Source: Truepera sp. (GTDB lineage Bacteria > Deinococcota > Deinococci > Deinococcales > Trueperaceae). Taken from it: 16,232 nt of DNA. Position 1 is the stretch's first letter. Each line of letters starts with the position of its first letter. The stretch lies in NCBI GenBank assembly GCA_018333775.1, contig JAGXSO010000011.1, positions 1 through 16,232 on the forward strand, read 5' to 3'. Below the pieces are notes generated by a model. The model searched no databases. It saw only the letters and a list, made by a program, of their open reading frames with translations, and was not told the origin of the DNA. The position numbers and the translations under genes were made by a program. Positions 6,839 through 14,420 of the stretch are shown in pieces.

Positions 6839-7819
6839 ATGAAAGCCATCATCGTCGAGCCGAACCCCCCTGACTATGCCCTCCGCTGGGCTGAGGTTGC
6901 GGCCCCTACCCCCCAAGACGGCGAGGTGCTGGTCGAGGTGCACGCCACTGCCGTCAACCGCGCCGACCTGGCGCAGCGCGCCGGGCACTACCCGCCGCCG
7001 CCCGGTGCGTCGGAGGTTTTGGGGCTCGAGCTCGCCGGGGTAATCGCCGCAGTCACGCCGGGGGTGACCGGCTGGCAGGTCGGCGACCGGGTCTGCGCCT
7101 TACTTAGCGGCGGTGGCTACGCCGAGCAGGCAGCGGTGCCCCAGGGGCTGTTGATGCCGATCCCTAAGGGCTGGAGCTTAACGCAGGCCGCAGCCATGCC
7201 GGAGGTGTTCTTTACCGCGTTCTTGAACCTGTTCCTGGAGGCGCGGCTCAAGCCCGGCGAGACGGTGCTGATCCACGGCGGGGCCAGCGGCGTGGGCACG
7301 GCGGCTATTCAGTTGGCGCGCCAGGCCGGCTGCCGGGTGCTGGCGACCGCCGGGAGCGCCGCCAAAGTAGCGGCCTGCTACCGACTAGGGGCGGAGCTGG
7401 CGGTGAACTACCGCGAAGCGGACTTTGGCGAGGCCATCGCCGAGCAAGTCGGCGGCGTCGATGTAGTGCTCGACATGGTCGGGTCCGGCTATCTGGCGCG
7501 TAATATCAGACTGCTTAACACCGGCGGGAGGCTGATCTTTATCGCTACGCTGGGCGGCAGCAGAGCCGAAATCGACATCCGCGAGCTGATGCGCAAGCGG
7601 CTGCTCCTTAAGGGCTCGACGCTCAGAGCGCGCCCGCTGGCGGAAAAGATCGCTCTCAAGGAGGCTTTCATGGCCCGCTGCTGGCCGGCCATCGAGTCCG
7701 GCGAGGTCGTTCCGGTCATCGACCGCGTGCTGCCGATTGCCGAGGCGGAGGCCGCTCACGCCCTGCTGCAGCGCAATGAGACCATCGGCAAGGTGGTGTT
7801 GGAGATAAAAACGCTTTGA
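6839..7819 (+). CDS. NAD(P)H:quinone oxidoreductase, PIG3-like MDR family
   Basis: This is a medium-chain dehydrogenase/reductase of the zinc-free quinone oxidoreductase branch, which passes electrons from NADPH to quinones or similar carbonyl compounds in the cytosol. The 326 residues show the N-terminal GroES-like domain with NRADLAQRAGHYPPPPG (40-56), a hallmark of the PIG3 subgroup, then GLELAGVI, and the Rossmann motif HGGASGVGTAAIQLA (146-160). No structural or catalytic zinc cysteines are visible. The ATG at 6839 has GAGGGG at 6828-6833 as ribosome site. It is co-directional with the fab genes but lies behind a hairpin, so it is probably its own unit. The physiological substrate cannot be told. 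Confidence 0.88.
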   Translation: MKAIIVEPNPPDYALRWAEVAAPTPQDGEVLVEVHATAVNRADLAQRAGHYPPPPGASEVLGLELAGVIAAVTPGVTGWQVGDRVCALLSGGGYAEQAAVPQGLLMPIPKGWSLTQAAAMPEVFFTAFLNLFLEARLKPGETVLIHGGASGVGTAAIQLARQAGCRVLATAGSAAKVAACYRLGAELAVNYREADFGEAIAEQVGGVDVVLDMVGSGYLARNIRLLNTGGRLIFIATLGGSRAEIDIRELMRKRLLLKGSTLRARPLAEKIALKEAFMARCWPAIESGEVVPVIDRVLPIAEAEAAHALLQRNETIGKVVLEIKTL

Positions 7820-7868
7820 GGGGACCTCCGCCGGGGGGGCAGCGGGGTGCGGAGATGCAACCCTCAAA

Positions 7869-7900
7869 GCAAGGGGAAGTATACGACCCGCCCCGCTTGC
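7869..7900. terminator. Possible terminator hairpin between convergent genes
   Basis: GCAAG with adjacent GGG pairs with CCC and CTTGC to make about 8 bp with one bulged base and a long loop. On the minus strand it is followed by TTTGAGGG, a poor T-tract. A second stem CTCCGC/GCGGAG lies at 7826-7854. Either could separate the plus-strand oxidoreductase gene from minus-strand mutL. Confidence 0.3.
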
Positions 7901-7922
7901 GAACTCTTACAAAGCGACAGCC

Positions 7923-9542
7923 TTAAACCTGATGCTCGCTGCGCGCGGCTACTGTACGAGGGCTCCGCCGCCCGAATTTGCGGACCAGCTCGAGCTCGCT
8001 TAACACCAGAGCGGTCGGGCGCCCGTGCGGGCAGGCCCAGGGGGTGTGGCACTGCGCCAGGGCGTCTAACAAGGCTTGCGCACCGGCGCCGCTGAGGCGG
8101 TGCCCAGCCCGGATGGCGGGCAGGCAGGCCAGCCGCGCCAAGACGCGCCGCCAGGCCTCCTCCCAGTCGTGGCGCCCCAGCGCCCCCTTGACCACCTCGG
8201 CCAACAGCTCGGGGTGGCCCACCAAGAAGGCTGGCACCGAGCGGAGCCGCCAGGTGCCGCCGCCGAAGGGCTCGAGCCCCAGCCCGGCGGCTGCGAGCGC
8301 CTCGCGCCGCTCGCGGTAGCTGGCCTCCTCCTCGGCGCTGAGCTGCAATAGCTCGGGGTACGAGAGCGCCACCGGCGGTTCGCTTAAGTAGCGTTGTTGC
8401 AGCTCCTCAAAGATAACGCGCTCATGGGCAGCGTGCTGATCTACCACCCAGAGCCGGCCGGGCGAGGCGGCCAGCAGATAGAGATCCTGGTAGCTGCCCA
8501 GGTAGCGCAATCGGGGGAAGCTGCTGCGCGGCGCCGCCGCTACCCCTTCCGCCATCTGAAAGTCGGGGAGGGCCGGGGTCAGCGGATGGCGGCTCAAGAG
8601 CGCTTCGACGCTCTGGCGCAGGGAGCGCACCACCTCGGCCTCGGCCAACAGGCGCACCTGGCGCTTATCGGGCGAGGTGTTGACCAGCACCTCTTCGGCG
8701 GGAATACTCAGGTTAATCACACCGACCGGATAGTGCCCACCAGGAATAAGCTCGCGATAGGCCTGCAACAGCGCCCTAAGCAGCGCCTCCGGCCACTCCA
8801 CCGGACGGCCGTTGACCGCCAGCAGCAGCCGGTCGCGGCGCGGGCGGGTCAGCTCGGGCCGCGACAGCAGCCCCTGTACCCGCTCCCCTTCGATAACCAA
8901 CAGGCGATTGGCAGTAACCGGCCCCCACCAGAACTTGACCGCCTCAGTAAAGTTGCCGCCAGCGTAGACCCAGTGCTCCTGGCCGTCGAGCTGCACGCGG
9001 AGCTGAAGCGCCGGGTGGTGCAGCAGGTAGCGGCTCAGCAGCGCCAGCACCAGGCGCGCCTCTGGCGCGGGGGGCTTAAGCGCTGCCCGCCGCGCCGGGA
9101 GTCGAGCGAAGAGCTGCGTCACTTCGGCCCTCGTCCCGGCGGGCGCCGGGTGCTCGCTAAGGGTCAGCTCCGGCCCTTCAGCGATCACCGTTGCGCCGCC
9201 TAGCTGCTCGCTGGGGCGGCTGGTCAGCTTCAGCCGCGCCGACATCCGGAGAGCGTATAGCCCCTCGCCCCGAAAGCCCAGCGTGCTAATGGCTTGCAGC
9301 GACGTGAGCTTGGAGGTGCTGTGCGCTTCGACCGCTAGCGCCAGCTGGCCCTTAGGGATGCCCAGGCCGTTGTCGGTTACGGCGATGCGCGCCAAGCCCC
9401 CCTCGTCCAGTTCGACCGCCAGGCGGGTAGCGCCGGCGTCCAGGGCATTTTCCAAGAGCTCCTTGAGCACGTCTACGGGGCCGGTAACGACCTCGCCGGC
9501 GGCGATCTCGCGGATCAGTTCGGGCGGCAGCTGGCGGATCAT
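7923..9542 (-). CDS. mutL: DNA mismatch repair endonuclease MutL
   Basis: MutL links mismatch recognition by MutS to strand incision. The 539-residue protein has the GHKL ATPase domain first: IAAGEVV (13-19), LLENALDAGA (29-38), DNGLGI (57-62), STSKL (75-79) and GFRGEG (89-94), where most homologues read GFRGEA. The C-terminal domain keeps the metal-dependent nicking motif DQHAAHERVIFE (368-379; the pattern DQHA, two residues, E, four residues, E), together with ACLPAIRAG (472-480), CPHGRP (504-509) and the terminal FGRR (523-526). It should therefore be an endonuclease MutL, as in bacteria without MutH. It is shorter than E. coli MutL (615) because the linker is short. It starts 19 bases after the mutS stop and is probably coupled to it. 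Confidence 0.95.
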   Translation of the reverse strand: MIRQLPPELIREIAAGEVVTGPVDVLKELLENALDAGATRLAVELDEGGLARIAVTDNGLGIPKGQLALAVEAHSTSKLTSLQAISTLGFRGEGLYALRMSARLKLTSRPSEQLGGATVIAEGPELTLSEHPAPAGTRAEVTQLFARLPARRAALKPPAPEARLVLALLSRYLLHHPALQLRVQLDGQEHWVYAGGNFTEAVKFWWGPVTANRLLVIEGERVQGLLSRPELTRPRRDRLLLAVNGRPVEWPEALLRALLQAYRELIPGGHYPVGVINLSIPAEEVLVNTSPDKRQVRLLAEAEVVRSLRQSVEALLSRHPLTPALPDFQMAEGVAAAPRSSFPRLRYLGSYQDLYLLAASPGRLWVVDQHAAHERVIFEELQQRYLSEPPVALSYPELLQLSAEEEASYRERREALAAAGLGLEPFGGGTWRLRSVPAFLVGHPELLAEVVKGALGRHDWEEAWRRVLARLACLPAIRAGHRLSGAGAQALLDALAQCHTPWACPHGRPTALVLSELELVRKFGRRSPRTVAARSEHQV

Positions 9543-9561
9543 CGTGGGCGGGCAGGAGTCC

Positions 9562-12081
9562 CTACCCCTTTACGACCAGGCCTCGAGCCTGCTCTTGCAG
9601 CCGGTGCAGCAGGGTCAGCGCCTCCAGCGGTGACAGGCGGCTTACGTCCTGAGCCAAGAGCGTCTCGAGCACGGCCTTGGCCGCCTCATCTTGACCGGCC
9701 TGCAAGCCTGACAGCAAGGCGCGTGCCCGCTCCAAGACCTTGGCCGGCACCCCGGCTAACCTGGCGACCTCCAGCCCGTAAGCCTTGCTGGCCGGACCCG
9801 GCAGCACCTGATGGTAAAAGATCAGCCCACCGGCCTCCTCTTTGGCCGCCACGTGATAGTTGCGGGCTGCCGGGAGGCGGCTGGCTAAGGTGGTCAGCTC
9901 AAAGTAGTGGGTGGCGATCAAGGTGTAGGCCCTGAGGCGGTCGTGCAGATACTCGGTCGCCGCCCAGGCCAGCGACAGGCCGTCAAAGGTGCTGGTACCG
10001 CGCCCGATTTCGTCAAGCAGAATCAGACTGCGCGGGGTGGCGTTCTGCAGAATGCGGGCCAGCTCGTCCATCTCGACCATGAAGGTGCTGCGTCCACCAG
10101 CGATATCGTCGGAGGCGCCGATGCGGGTGTAGATGCGATCAAAGATCGGCAACACCGCCTGCTCCGCCGGGACGAAGCTGCCTACTTGCGCCAGTAGGGC
10201 GATCAGCGCCTGCTGGCGCAAGAACGTCGATTTGCCGCTCATGTTGGGGCCGGTCAAGACCACGAGCCGCTCACTGGCCGACATGGTGAGGTCGTTGGGG
10301 ATGAAGGGGTGATGCCGCTCGACCACGGCATGACGGCCGGCTTGCACGTGGCAGGTGCCGTCGGTAGCGAAGGTCGGGCGGCAGTAGTGGTGCTGCGCGG
10401 CCACCTCAGCCAGGGCCGCGTAACAGTCTAGTTCGGCTAACACCGCCCCCAACTCGCGCACCGGCTCGGCTACCGCTGCCAGGTTACTGCGCAGCTCGCT
10501 AAAGACCTGGTACTCGCGGAGCCTGGCCACCTCCTCGGCGCGCAAGATCTCCCGCTCGCGTTCGCGCAGGTCGCTCCGGGTGTAGCGCTGCCGGTCCTTA
10601 AGGGTCTGGATGGCGCGGTAGTCGGTCGGCACCAGATGGTAATAGGGCCGGGTCACCTCGAAGTGGTAGCCGAAGACGCTGTGAAAGCCCACTTTCAGGG
10701 TGGGGATGCCGGTCTGGTTGCGCTCCTCTTGCTCGAGCCCCGCCAAGGCGGCCCGGCCTGCCTCCGACGCAGCGCGCAGCGTATCGAGCTGCTGGTCGAA
10801 GCCCTCCCGGATCAGCTCCCCCTCAGTGAGTTTGAGCGGTGGCTCTTCGACCAGTGCCGCAGCGATCTGCTCGGTTATCCCGGCAAGATCGGGGAGGCGC
10901 AGCAGCAGTTCGTCCAGGGTGCGCTCGGAACAGGCCGCCAGCAGGCGCTTGATCGCCGGCAACAGCCCCAGGCTGCGGGCTAAGGCGATAAGGTCGCGGG
11001 CACTGGCTCGCTCGGCGCTGAGGCGAGCGCCCAGGCGCTCTAAGTCGTGAAGTCGATGCAGCGCCTTGCGCACCTCGCTGCGCAGCACGGCGTCCTTGAC
11101 CAGCGCCGCGACAGCCTCCTGACGCCTGTTAATCATGGCTATGTCCAGCAGCGGGTGGCGCAGCCAGGCCCGAAGCAACCGTCGGCCGGGGGCGGTGCGG
11201 GTAGCGTCGAGCACGCCGAACAGCGTGCAGTTGGGGTCGCTGCCGAGCGAGGGCTCGAACAGCTCGAGCGCACGCATCGCCACCTCGGCAAGCTGCATCG
11301 AGGCGCCGGGGTCGTACCGCACGAAGCGCGTCACCTGGGGGAGCGCTTGCTGAGTGCTGCGGACATAGCCTATCACCGCTCCGGCGGCTCGCAGCAGGGC
11401 TGGGGTATCGAGCGCCTTCGGCACGCTGCCAAACTGCTCAAGCAGCGCCGCGGTGGCGCCGTCAAGCTCGAAGCGCGCCTGACTGAACATGACCGGCAAC
11501 TGCTGCGTAAAGCTCTCGCGCACCTCCGGCGGATCGTACAGCTCGGGGGCTAGCAGCAGCTCAGCCGGGCGGTAGCGCAGCAGCTCGTTCAAGAGACTGC
11601 TTTTGCTATAGAGATGAGCGCCGTGAAACTCGCCGGTGGAGACGTCCAGCAAGGCCAGCGCGTAGCCGTCGCCGGTCGCTACCGCTGCCAGGTAGCTGGC
11701 CTCCGGACGGAGCAGCTTCTCGTCGCTGACGGTGCCGGGGGTAATGAGCTGGGTCACCTCGCGCTTAACCAGCCCTTCGGCCAGCGCTGCATCTTCTACC
11801 TGGTCGGCTACCGCTACCTTAAACCCCTGGCCCAGAAGCCGCTCGAGGTAACTGTCAACACTGCGGATCGGAACCCCGGCCATCGGCGTGGTGAAGTCCT
11901 TGCTGGTCTTGTGCGTCAGCACCAGATTGACGGCCCGTGCCAGCCGCTCGGCGTCCTCGCCGAAGCACTCATAGAAGTCGCCGACCTGAAACAGCAGCAG
12001 GTAGTCGGGGTAGCGCTCGCGCAGCTCGACGTACTGACTCAGCAGCGGTGGGAGCGGGCCTGACCCTTCGCCCTTGAGCAT
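9562..12081 (-). CDS. mutS: DNA mismatch repair protein MutS
   Basis: MutS binds mismatches and small loops and recruits MutL in an ATP-dependent way. Counting from the ATG at 12081 the protein has 839 residues: the mismatch-reading motif GDFYECF with Phe36 and Glu38, connector, lever and clamp regions in the middle, the ATPase Walker A GPNMSGKST (611-619) and the Walker B/signature LLDEIGRGTSTFDG (Asp690). The C-terminal tail is present. An ATG four codons upstream (12093) is also in frame, but it lies inside a TATGAT -10 box whose 7-base distance from 12081 fits a leaderless transcript. No good Shine-Dalgarno supports either start. This is a MutS1 protein, not MutS2, since it has the FxE motif and no Smr domain. 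mutL follows in the same operon. Confidence 0.96.
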   Translation of the reverse strand: MLKGEGSGPLPPLLSQYVELRERYPDYLLLFQVGDFYECFGEDAERLARAVNLVLTHKTSKDFTTPMAGVPIRSVDSYLERLLGQGFKVAVADQVEDAALAEGLVKREVTQLITPGTVSDEKLLRPEASYLAAVATGDGYALALLDVSTGEFHGAHLYSKSSLLNELLRYRPAELLLAPELYDPPEVRESFTQQLPVMFSQARFELDGATAALLEQFGSVPKALDTPALLRAAGAVIGYVRSTQQALPQVTRFVRYDPGASMQLAEVAMRALELFEPSLGSDPNCTLFGVLDATRTAPGRRLLRAWLRHPLLDIAMINRRQEAVAALVKDAVLRSEVRKALHRLHDLERLGARLSAERASARDLIALARSLGLLPAIKRLLAACSERTLDELLLRLPDLAGITEQIAAALVEEPPLKLTEGELIREGFDQQLDTLRAASEAGRAALAGLEQEERNQTGIPTLKVGFHSVFGYHFEVTRPYYHLVPTDYRAIQTLKDRQRYTRSDLREREREILRAEEVARLREYQVFSELRSNLAAVAEPVRELGAVLAELDCYAALAEVAAQHHYCRPTFATDGTCHVQAGRHAVVERHHPFIPNDLTMSASERLVVLTGPNMSGKSTFLRQQALIALLAQVGSFVPAEQAVLPIFDRIYTRIGASDDIAGGRSTFMVEMDELARILQNATPRSLILLDEIGRGTSTFDGLSLAWAATEYLHDRLRAYTLIATHYFELTTLASRLPAARNYHVAAKEEAGGLIFYHQVLPGPASKAYGLEVARLAGVPAKVLERARALLSGLQAGQDEAAKAVLETLLAQDVSRLSPLEALTLLHRLQEQARGLVVKG

Positions 12082-12088
12082 GCCGCCT

Positions 12089-12094
12089 ATCATA
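12089..12094 (-). promoter_or_regulatory. -10 box for leaderless mutS-mutL transcript
   Basis: Read on the minus strand, TATGAT matches the -10 consensus at five of six positions and ends seven bases before the ATG at 12081. No convincing -35 box is visible at the right distance. Confidence 0.5.
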
Positions 12095-12421
12095 GCGCAG
12101 CCTGCTCCTAGCTTAGCTCAGGAAACGCGATCCATCTCAGCTTGACAGGTGGGTGCTGAAGCTCTCGACCTCTTGATGGCGGCCGATTATCTCGAGCTGG
12201 GTCGGGACGCGATCATCATGCGCCCTCCGAGTGTGTGATCTAAGCGGGGCTGGGTCATAGTCGCATTATGGTATATCAGAGCGCCGGGGGGCATGAGCTG
12301 AGGCAGAGCCTAACCCAACGCTTGGGGAGTCTCCATAAGGCCTGCGCATCTCAGTTATGACGCCGAACCAAGAGTCTCATGCTTTAGCCGTGGGAGTGCC
12401 GAGAAGGAGGCGTGTCCCTAG
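12094..12421. other. Gene-free divergent region between mutS and corC
   Basis: About 328 bases with no supported gene. On the plus side it holds a TTGACA at 12142-12147 with no matching -10 box, a TATGGTATATC stretch at 12267-12277 that could be a -10 region for corC without a clear -35, and the strong Shine-Dalgarno AAGGAGG at 12404-12410. If the promoter near 12270 is real, corC has a leader of about 140 bases. I see no tRNA, known riboswitch core or repeat. A short minus-strand frame at about 12140-12235 looks somewhat protein-like but is too short to assign. Confidence 0.4.
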
Positions 12422-13723
12422 TTGTTAGAGATACTGATTATTGTCGCGCTGACGTTTGCTAACGGCCTCTTCGCCATGTCGGAGATCGCCGTGGTCTCCT
12501 CGCGCCGGGCCAAGTTGCAGAGTATGGCGGATGCTGGCAACACCCGTGCCCGGACGGCGCTCGCTCTCGTAGAGAGCCCCACCCGCTTTCTCGCTACCGT
12601 TCAGATCGGCATCACCTTGGTGGGCATCTTCGCCGGCGCCTACGGTGGCGTAACCCTGGCACAGCCGCTGGCGGAGGCGCTGGGGAGTGTGTCCTTCCTC
12701 GCACCTTACAGAGGCACCCTCAGCCTCGTGCTGGTGGTGGTGGGTATCACCTACCTGTCGCTGGTCATCGGTGAGCTGGTTCCTAAACGTATCGCATTGA
12801 ACGCGCCGGAGCGTATCGCCATGACAGTGGCAGGCCCTATGAACAGCTTATCGGTAGCCGCCGCCCCGTTCGTCAAGCTGCTCAGCCTCTCCACCGAGGG
12901 GTTGCTACGCTTGCTGCGCGTCAAGAAGAGTGACGAGCCGCCCGTAAGTGAGGCCGAGATCGGCGCCCTGCTCGAGCTGGGGGCGCAAGCGGGGGTGTTC
13001 CACGAGGCCGAGCGGGACATTGTCGAGAACCTTTTCCGGCTCGGCGACCGCCGGGTCGCCACGCTCATGAGGCCGCGCCGCGAGGTCGTTTGGCTCGATT
13101 TAGAAGCGTCCCTTGAGGCGCTGCGCGAAACCCTTGCGAGATATCCGTATAGCCGCCTGGTGGTAGCACGCGGCAGCCTCGATCAGGTGGCTGGGGTGGT
13201 GCATACCCGCGATCTGCTCCTTACCTGCCTCTCGGGAGAGAGCGTTTCGTTAGAGGCGGTCATCCAGAAACCGCTCTATATCCTGGAGAGCTTGCCGGTA
13301 CTGAAGCTCCTTGAGCAGTTCAAGTCCACCGGCATGCCTTTTGCCGTGGTGGTAGACGAGTACGGCAGCGTCGAAGGGGTTATTACGCTTAACGATCTGC
13401 TTGAAGGGCTGGTGGGAGATCTTCCGATGCTGGATCATCAGGACGTGCCCATGATCGTGCCCCGTGAGGACGGTTCGTGGCTGCTCGACGGGCTGTTATC
13501 CACCGATGAACTTAAAGACCTCATAGGCACGGCAGCTTTGCCGCAGGAGGAAGAGCACGACTTCTACACGCTGGGGGGGTTTCTGGTCACCAATCTGGGC
13601 CGCATTCCTACGATAGGGGAGGTCTTCCTGTGGGGTGAGTGGCGCTTCGAGGTGGTGGATATGGACGGTACCCGCGTAGACCAGGTACTCCTCACCAGGC
13701 TGCCGGAAAGTGAAATCGCTTAG
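12422..13723 (+). CDS. CorC/HlyC-type membrane protein (CNNM, CBS pair, CorC_HlyC domain)
   Basis: Proteins of this family are membrane CNNM/CorC-type transporters or regulators implicated in Mg2+ and Co2+ export or resistance; older annotations call them hemolysins, which is misleading. The 433 residues show an N-terminal DUF21/CNNM membrane domain (about 1-200) with four hydrophobic segments and the typical ANGLFAMSEIAVVSSRRAKL and ELVPKRIA motifs. A CBS pair follows (about 212-335, including VVVDEYGSVEGVITLNDLLE), then the CorC_HlyC domain (about 345-430, including YTLGGFLVTNLGRIPTIGE). The start is a TTG: an in-frame TAG ends at 12421, and the next residues, LEILIIVAL, match the usual family head. 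The ribosome site AAGGAGG is 11 bases upstream. The gene is convergent with the broken trkH. Confidence 0.92.
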   Translation: MLEILIIVALTFANGLFAMSEIAVVSSRRAKLQSMADAGNTRARTALALVESPTRFLATVQIGITLVGIFAGAYGGVTLAQPLAEALGSVSFLAPYRGTLSLVLVVVGITYLSLVIGELVPKRIALNAPERIAMTVAGPMNSLSVAAAPFVKLLSLSTEGLLRLLRVKKSDEPPVSEAEIGALLELGAQAGVFHEAERDIVENLFRLGDRRVATLMRPRREVVWLDLEASLEALRETLARYPYSRLVVARGSLDQVAGVVHTRDLLLTCLSGESVSLEAVIQKPLYILESLPVLKLLEQFKSTGMPFAVVVDEYGSVEGVITLNDLLEGLVGDLPMLDHQDVPMIVPREDGSWLLDGLLSTDELKDLIGTAALPQEEEHDFYTLGGFLVTNLGRIPTIGEVFLWGEWRFEVVDMDGTRVDQVLLTRLPESEIA

Positions 13724-13753
13724 GAGCGACAAGACCGCCCACGCACAAGCTGC

Positions 13754-14332
13754 CTAGCGAGGCTGGTGTAGTGCGCGAACCGGTATAAGGATCACGTCAG
13801 GCAGGAGGAGTACGTCAAGCAAAGCCGACTGGAGTGGACGATCTATCAGCACGATCTTATCGCTGAGTTGCAGGTCAAAATCGGCCCCGGGATTAATGTC
13901 GAGCTTCACCAGGATATGGCGGATCAGCCGGACCACACCGCCTAGCTGCAAGGTGCTTAGCTGCGCTTGCAGGCGCATACGCTCGCCCAGGCCCACCCGG
14001 CGGCCGGTGGCCAAAGCCAGCACGGTGCCAAGGGTGATAAAGCCCAGCCCGCCCATCTGGATTAGCAGCATGATCACTACCTGGCCAAAGGGGCTGAAGG
14101 CGGTACCGGTGTCCACCACCGCCAAACCCGTCACGCAGATGGCGCTGGTAGCGGTAAACAGCGCCTCTAACAGGGTCAGGCGTTGCCCTGGAGCCTGGCT
14201 CACGGGGAGCCAGAGCAGCAAGGTCGCCAGCGCAATAGCTACGGCGAACGACAGGGCGACGACCTGGGCCGGAGTGGGGCCGCGCTGGCGCCGTTTGAAA
14301 ATAAGCGGGGGGTCGTGATGGAAGCGGATCAT
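13754..14332 (-). pseudogene. Broken K+ uptake gene: TrkH/KtrB N-terminus joined to an RCK_C tail
   Basis: Residues 1-142 from the ATG at 14332 match the first third of a TrkH/KtrB potassium channel: a membrane helix (ALSFAVAIALATLLLWLPV), the first pore loop and filter-like TSAICVTGLAVVDTG, the helix VVIMLLIQMGGLGFITLGT, and the RRVGLGERMRLQAQL segment up to VVRLIRHILV. At that point, near base 13905, the channel sequence ends. The frame continues without a stop into INPGADFDLQLSDKIVLID, which resembles the end of an RCK_C (TrkA_C) domain. Three of the four channel repeats are missing, so it cannot form a pore alone. The simplest reading is a deletion joining the start of a channel gene to the end of a ktrA-like gene downstream. 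The frame is intact over about 192 codons, so a short product may still be made. A GTG at 14347 is another possible start, but a TACAAT box at 14350-14355 lies too close to it. Confidence 0.75.
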
Positions 14333-14349
14333 AGCCAGGAGGCACACGC

Positions 14350-14355
14350 ATTGTA
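14350..14355 (-). promoter_or_regulatory. Possible -10 box of the broken trkH
   Basis: Read on the minus strand this is TACAAT, five of six matches to the -10 consensus, 17 bases upstream of the ATG at 14332. It shares the 88-base divergent spacer with the trkA promoter. No clear -35 box is visible and no Shine-Dalgarno precedes the ATG. Confidence 0.3.
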
Positions 14356-14408
14356 AGAGGAGCGCGAGGATTAGTCAAAAGCGACGCCCGTTGGTCGCCT
14401 CGATATCG

Positions 14409-14414
14409 TATGCT
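14409..14414 (+). promoter_or_regulatory. -10 box for leaderless trkA transcript
   Basis: TATGCT fits TAnnnT and ends six bases before the GTG at 14421, the same spacing as in front of yceD. No ribosome site is present between the two. A good -35 box is not visible at 17 bases. Confidence 0.5.
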
Positions 14415-14420
14415 GACGCC

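Noticed and set aside
8394..9203. Plus-strand open frame of 269 codons opposite mutL
   Set aside because: It is the antisense shadow of the well-supported mutL coding sequence; the translation is rich in Q, R and H with no family likeness, as expected from an antisense frame in GC-rich DNA.
9283..9633. Plus-strand frame over the mutS-mutL junction
   Set aside because: It is antisense to both genes, rich in S, A and P, and has no ribosome site.
12142..12147. TTGACA as a -35 box for corC
   Set aside because: No -10-like hexamer lies 16-18 bases downstream (the bases there are TCGACC).
12140..12235. Short minus-strand frame (with LEIIGRHQEVESF) that could be a fragment of a regulator such as a NikR-like C-terminus
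   Set aside because: About 30 codons between stops, no good start or ribosome site, and the likeness is too weak to name by eye.
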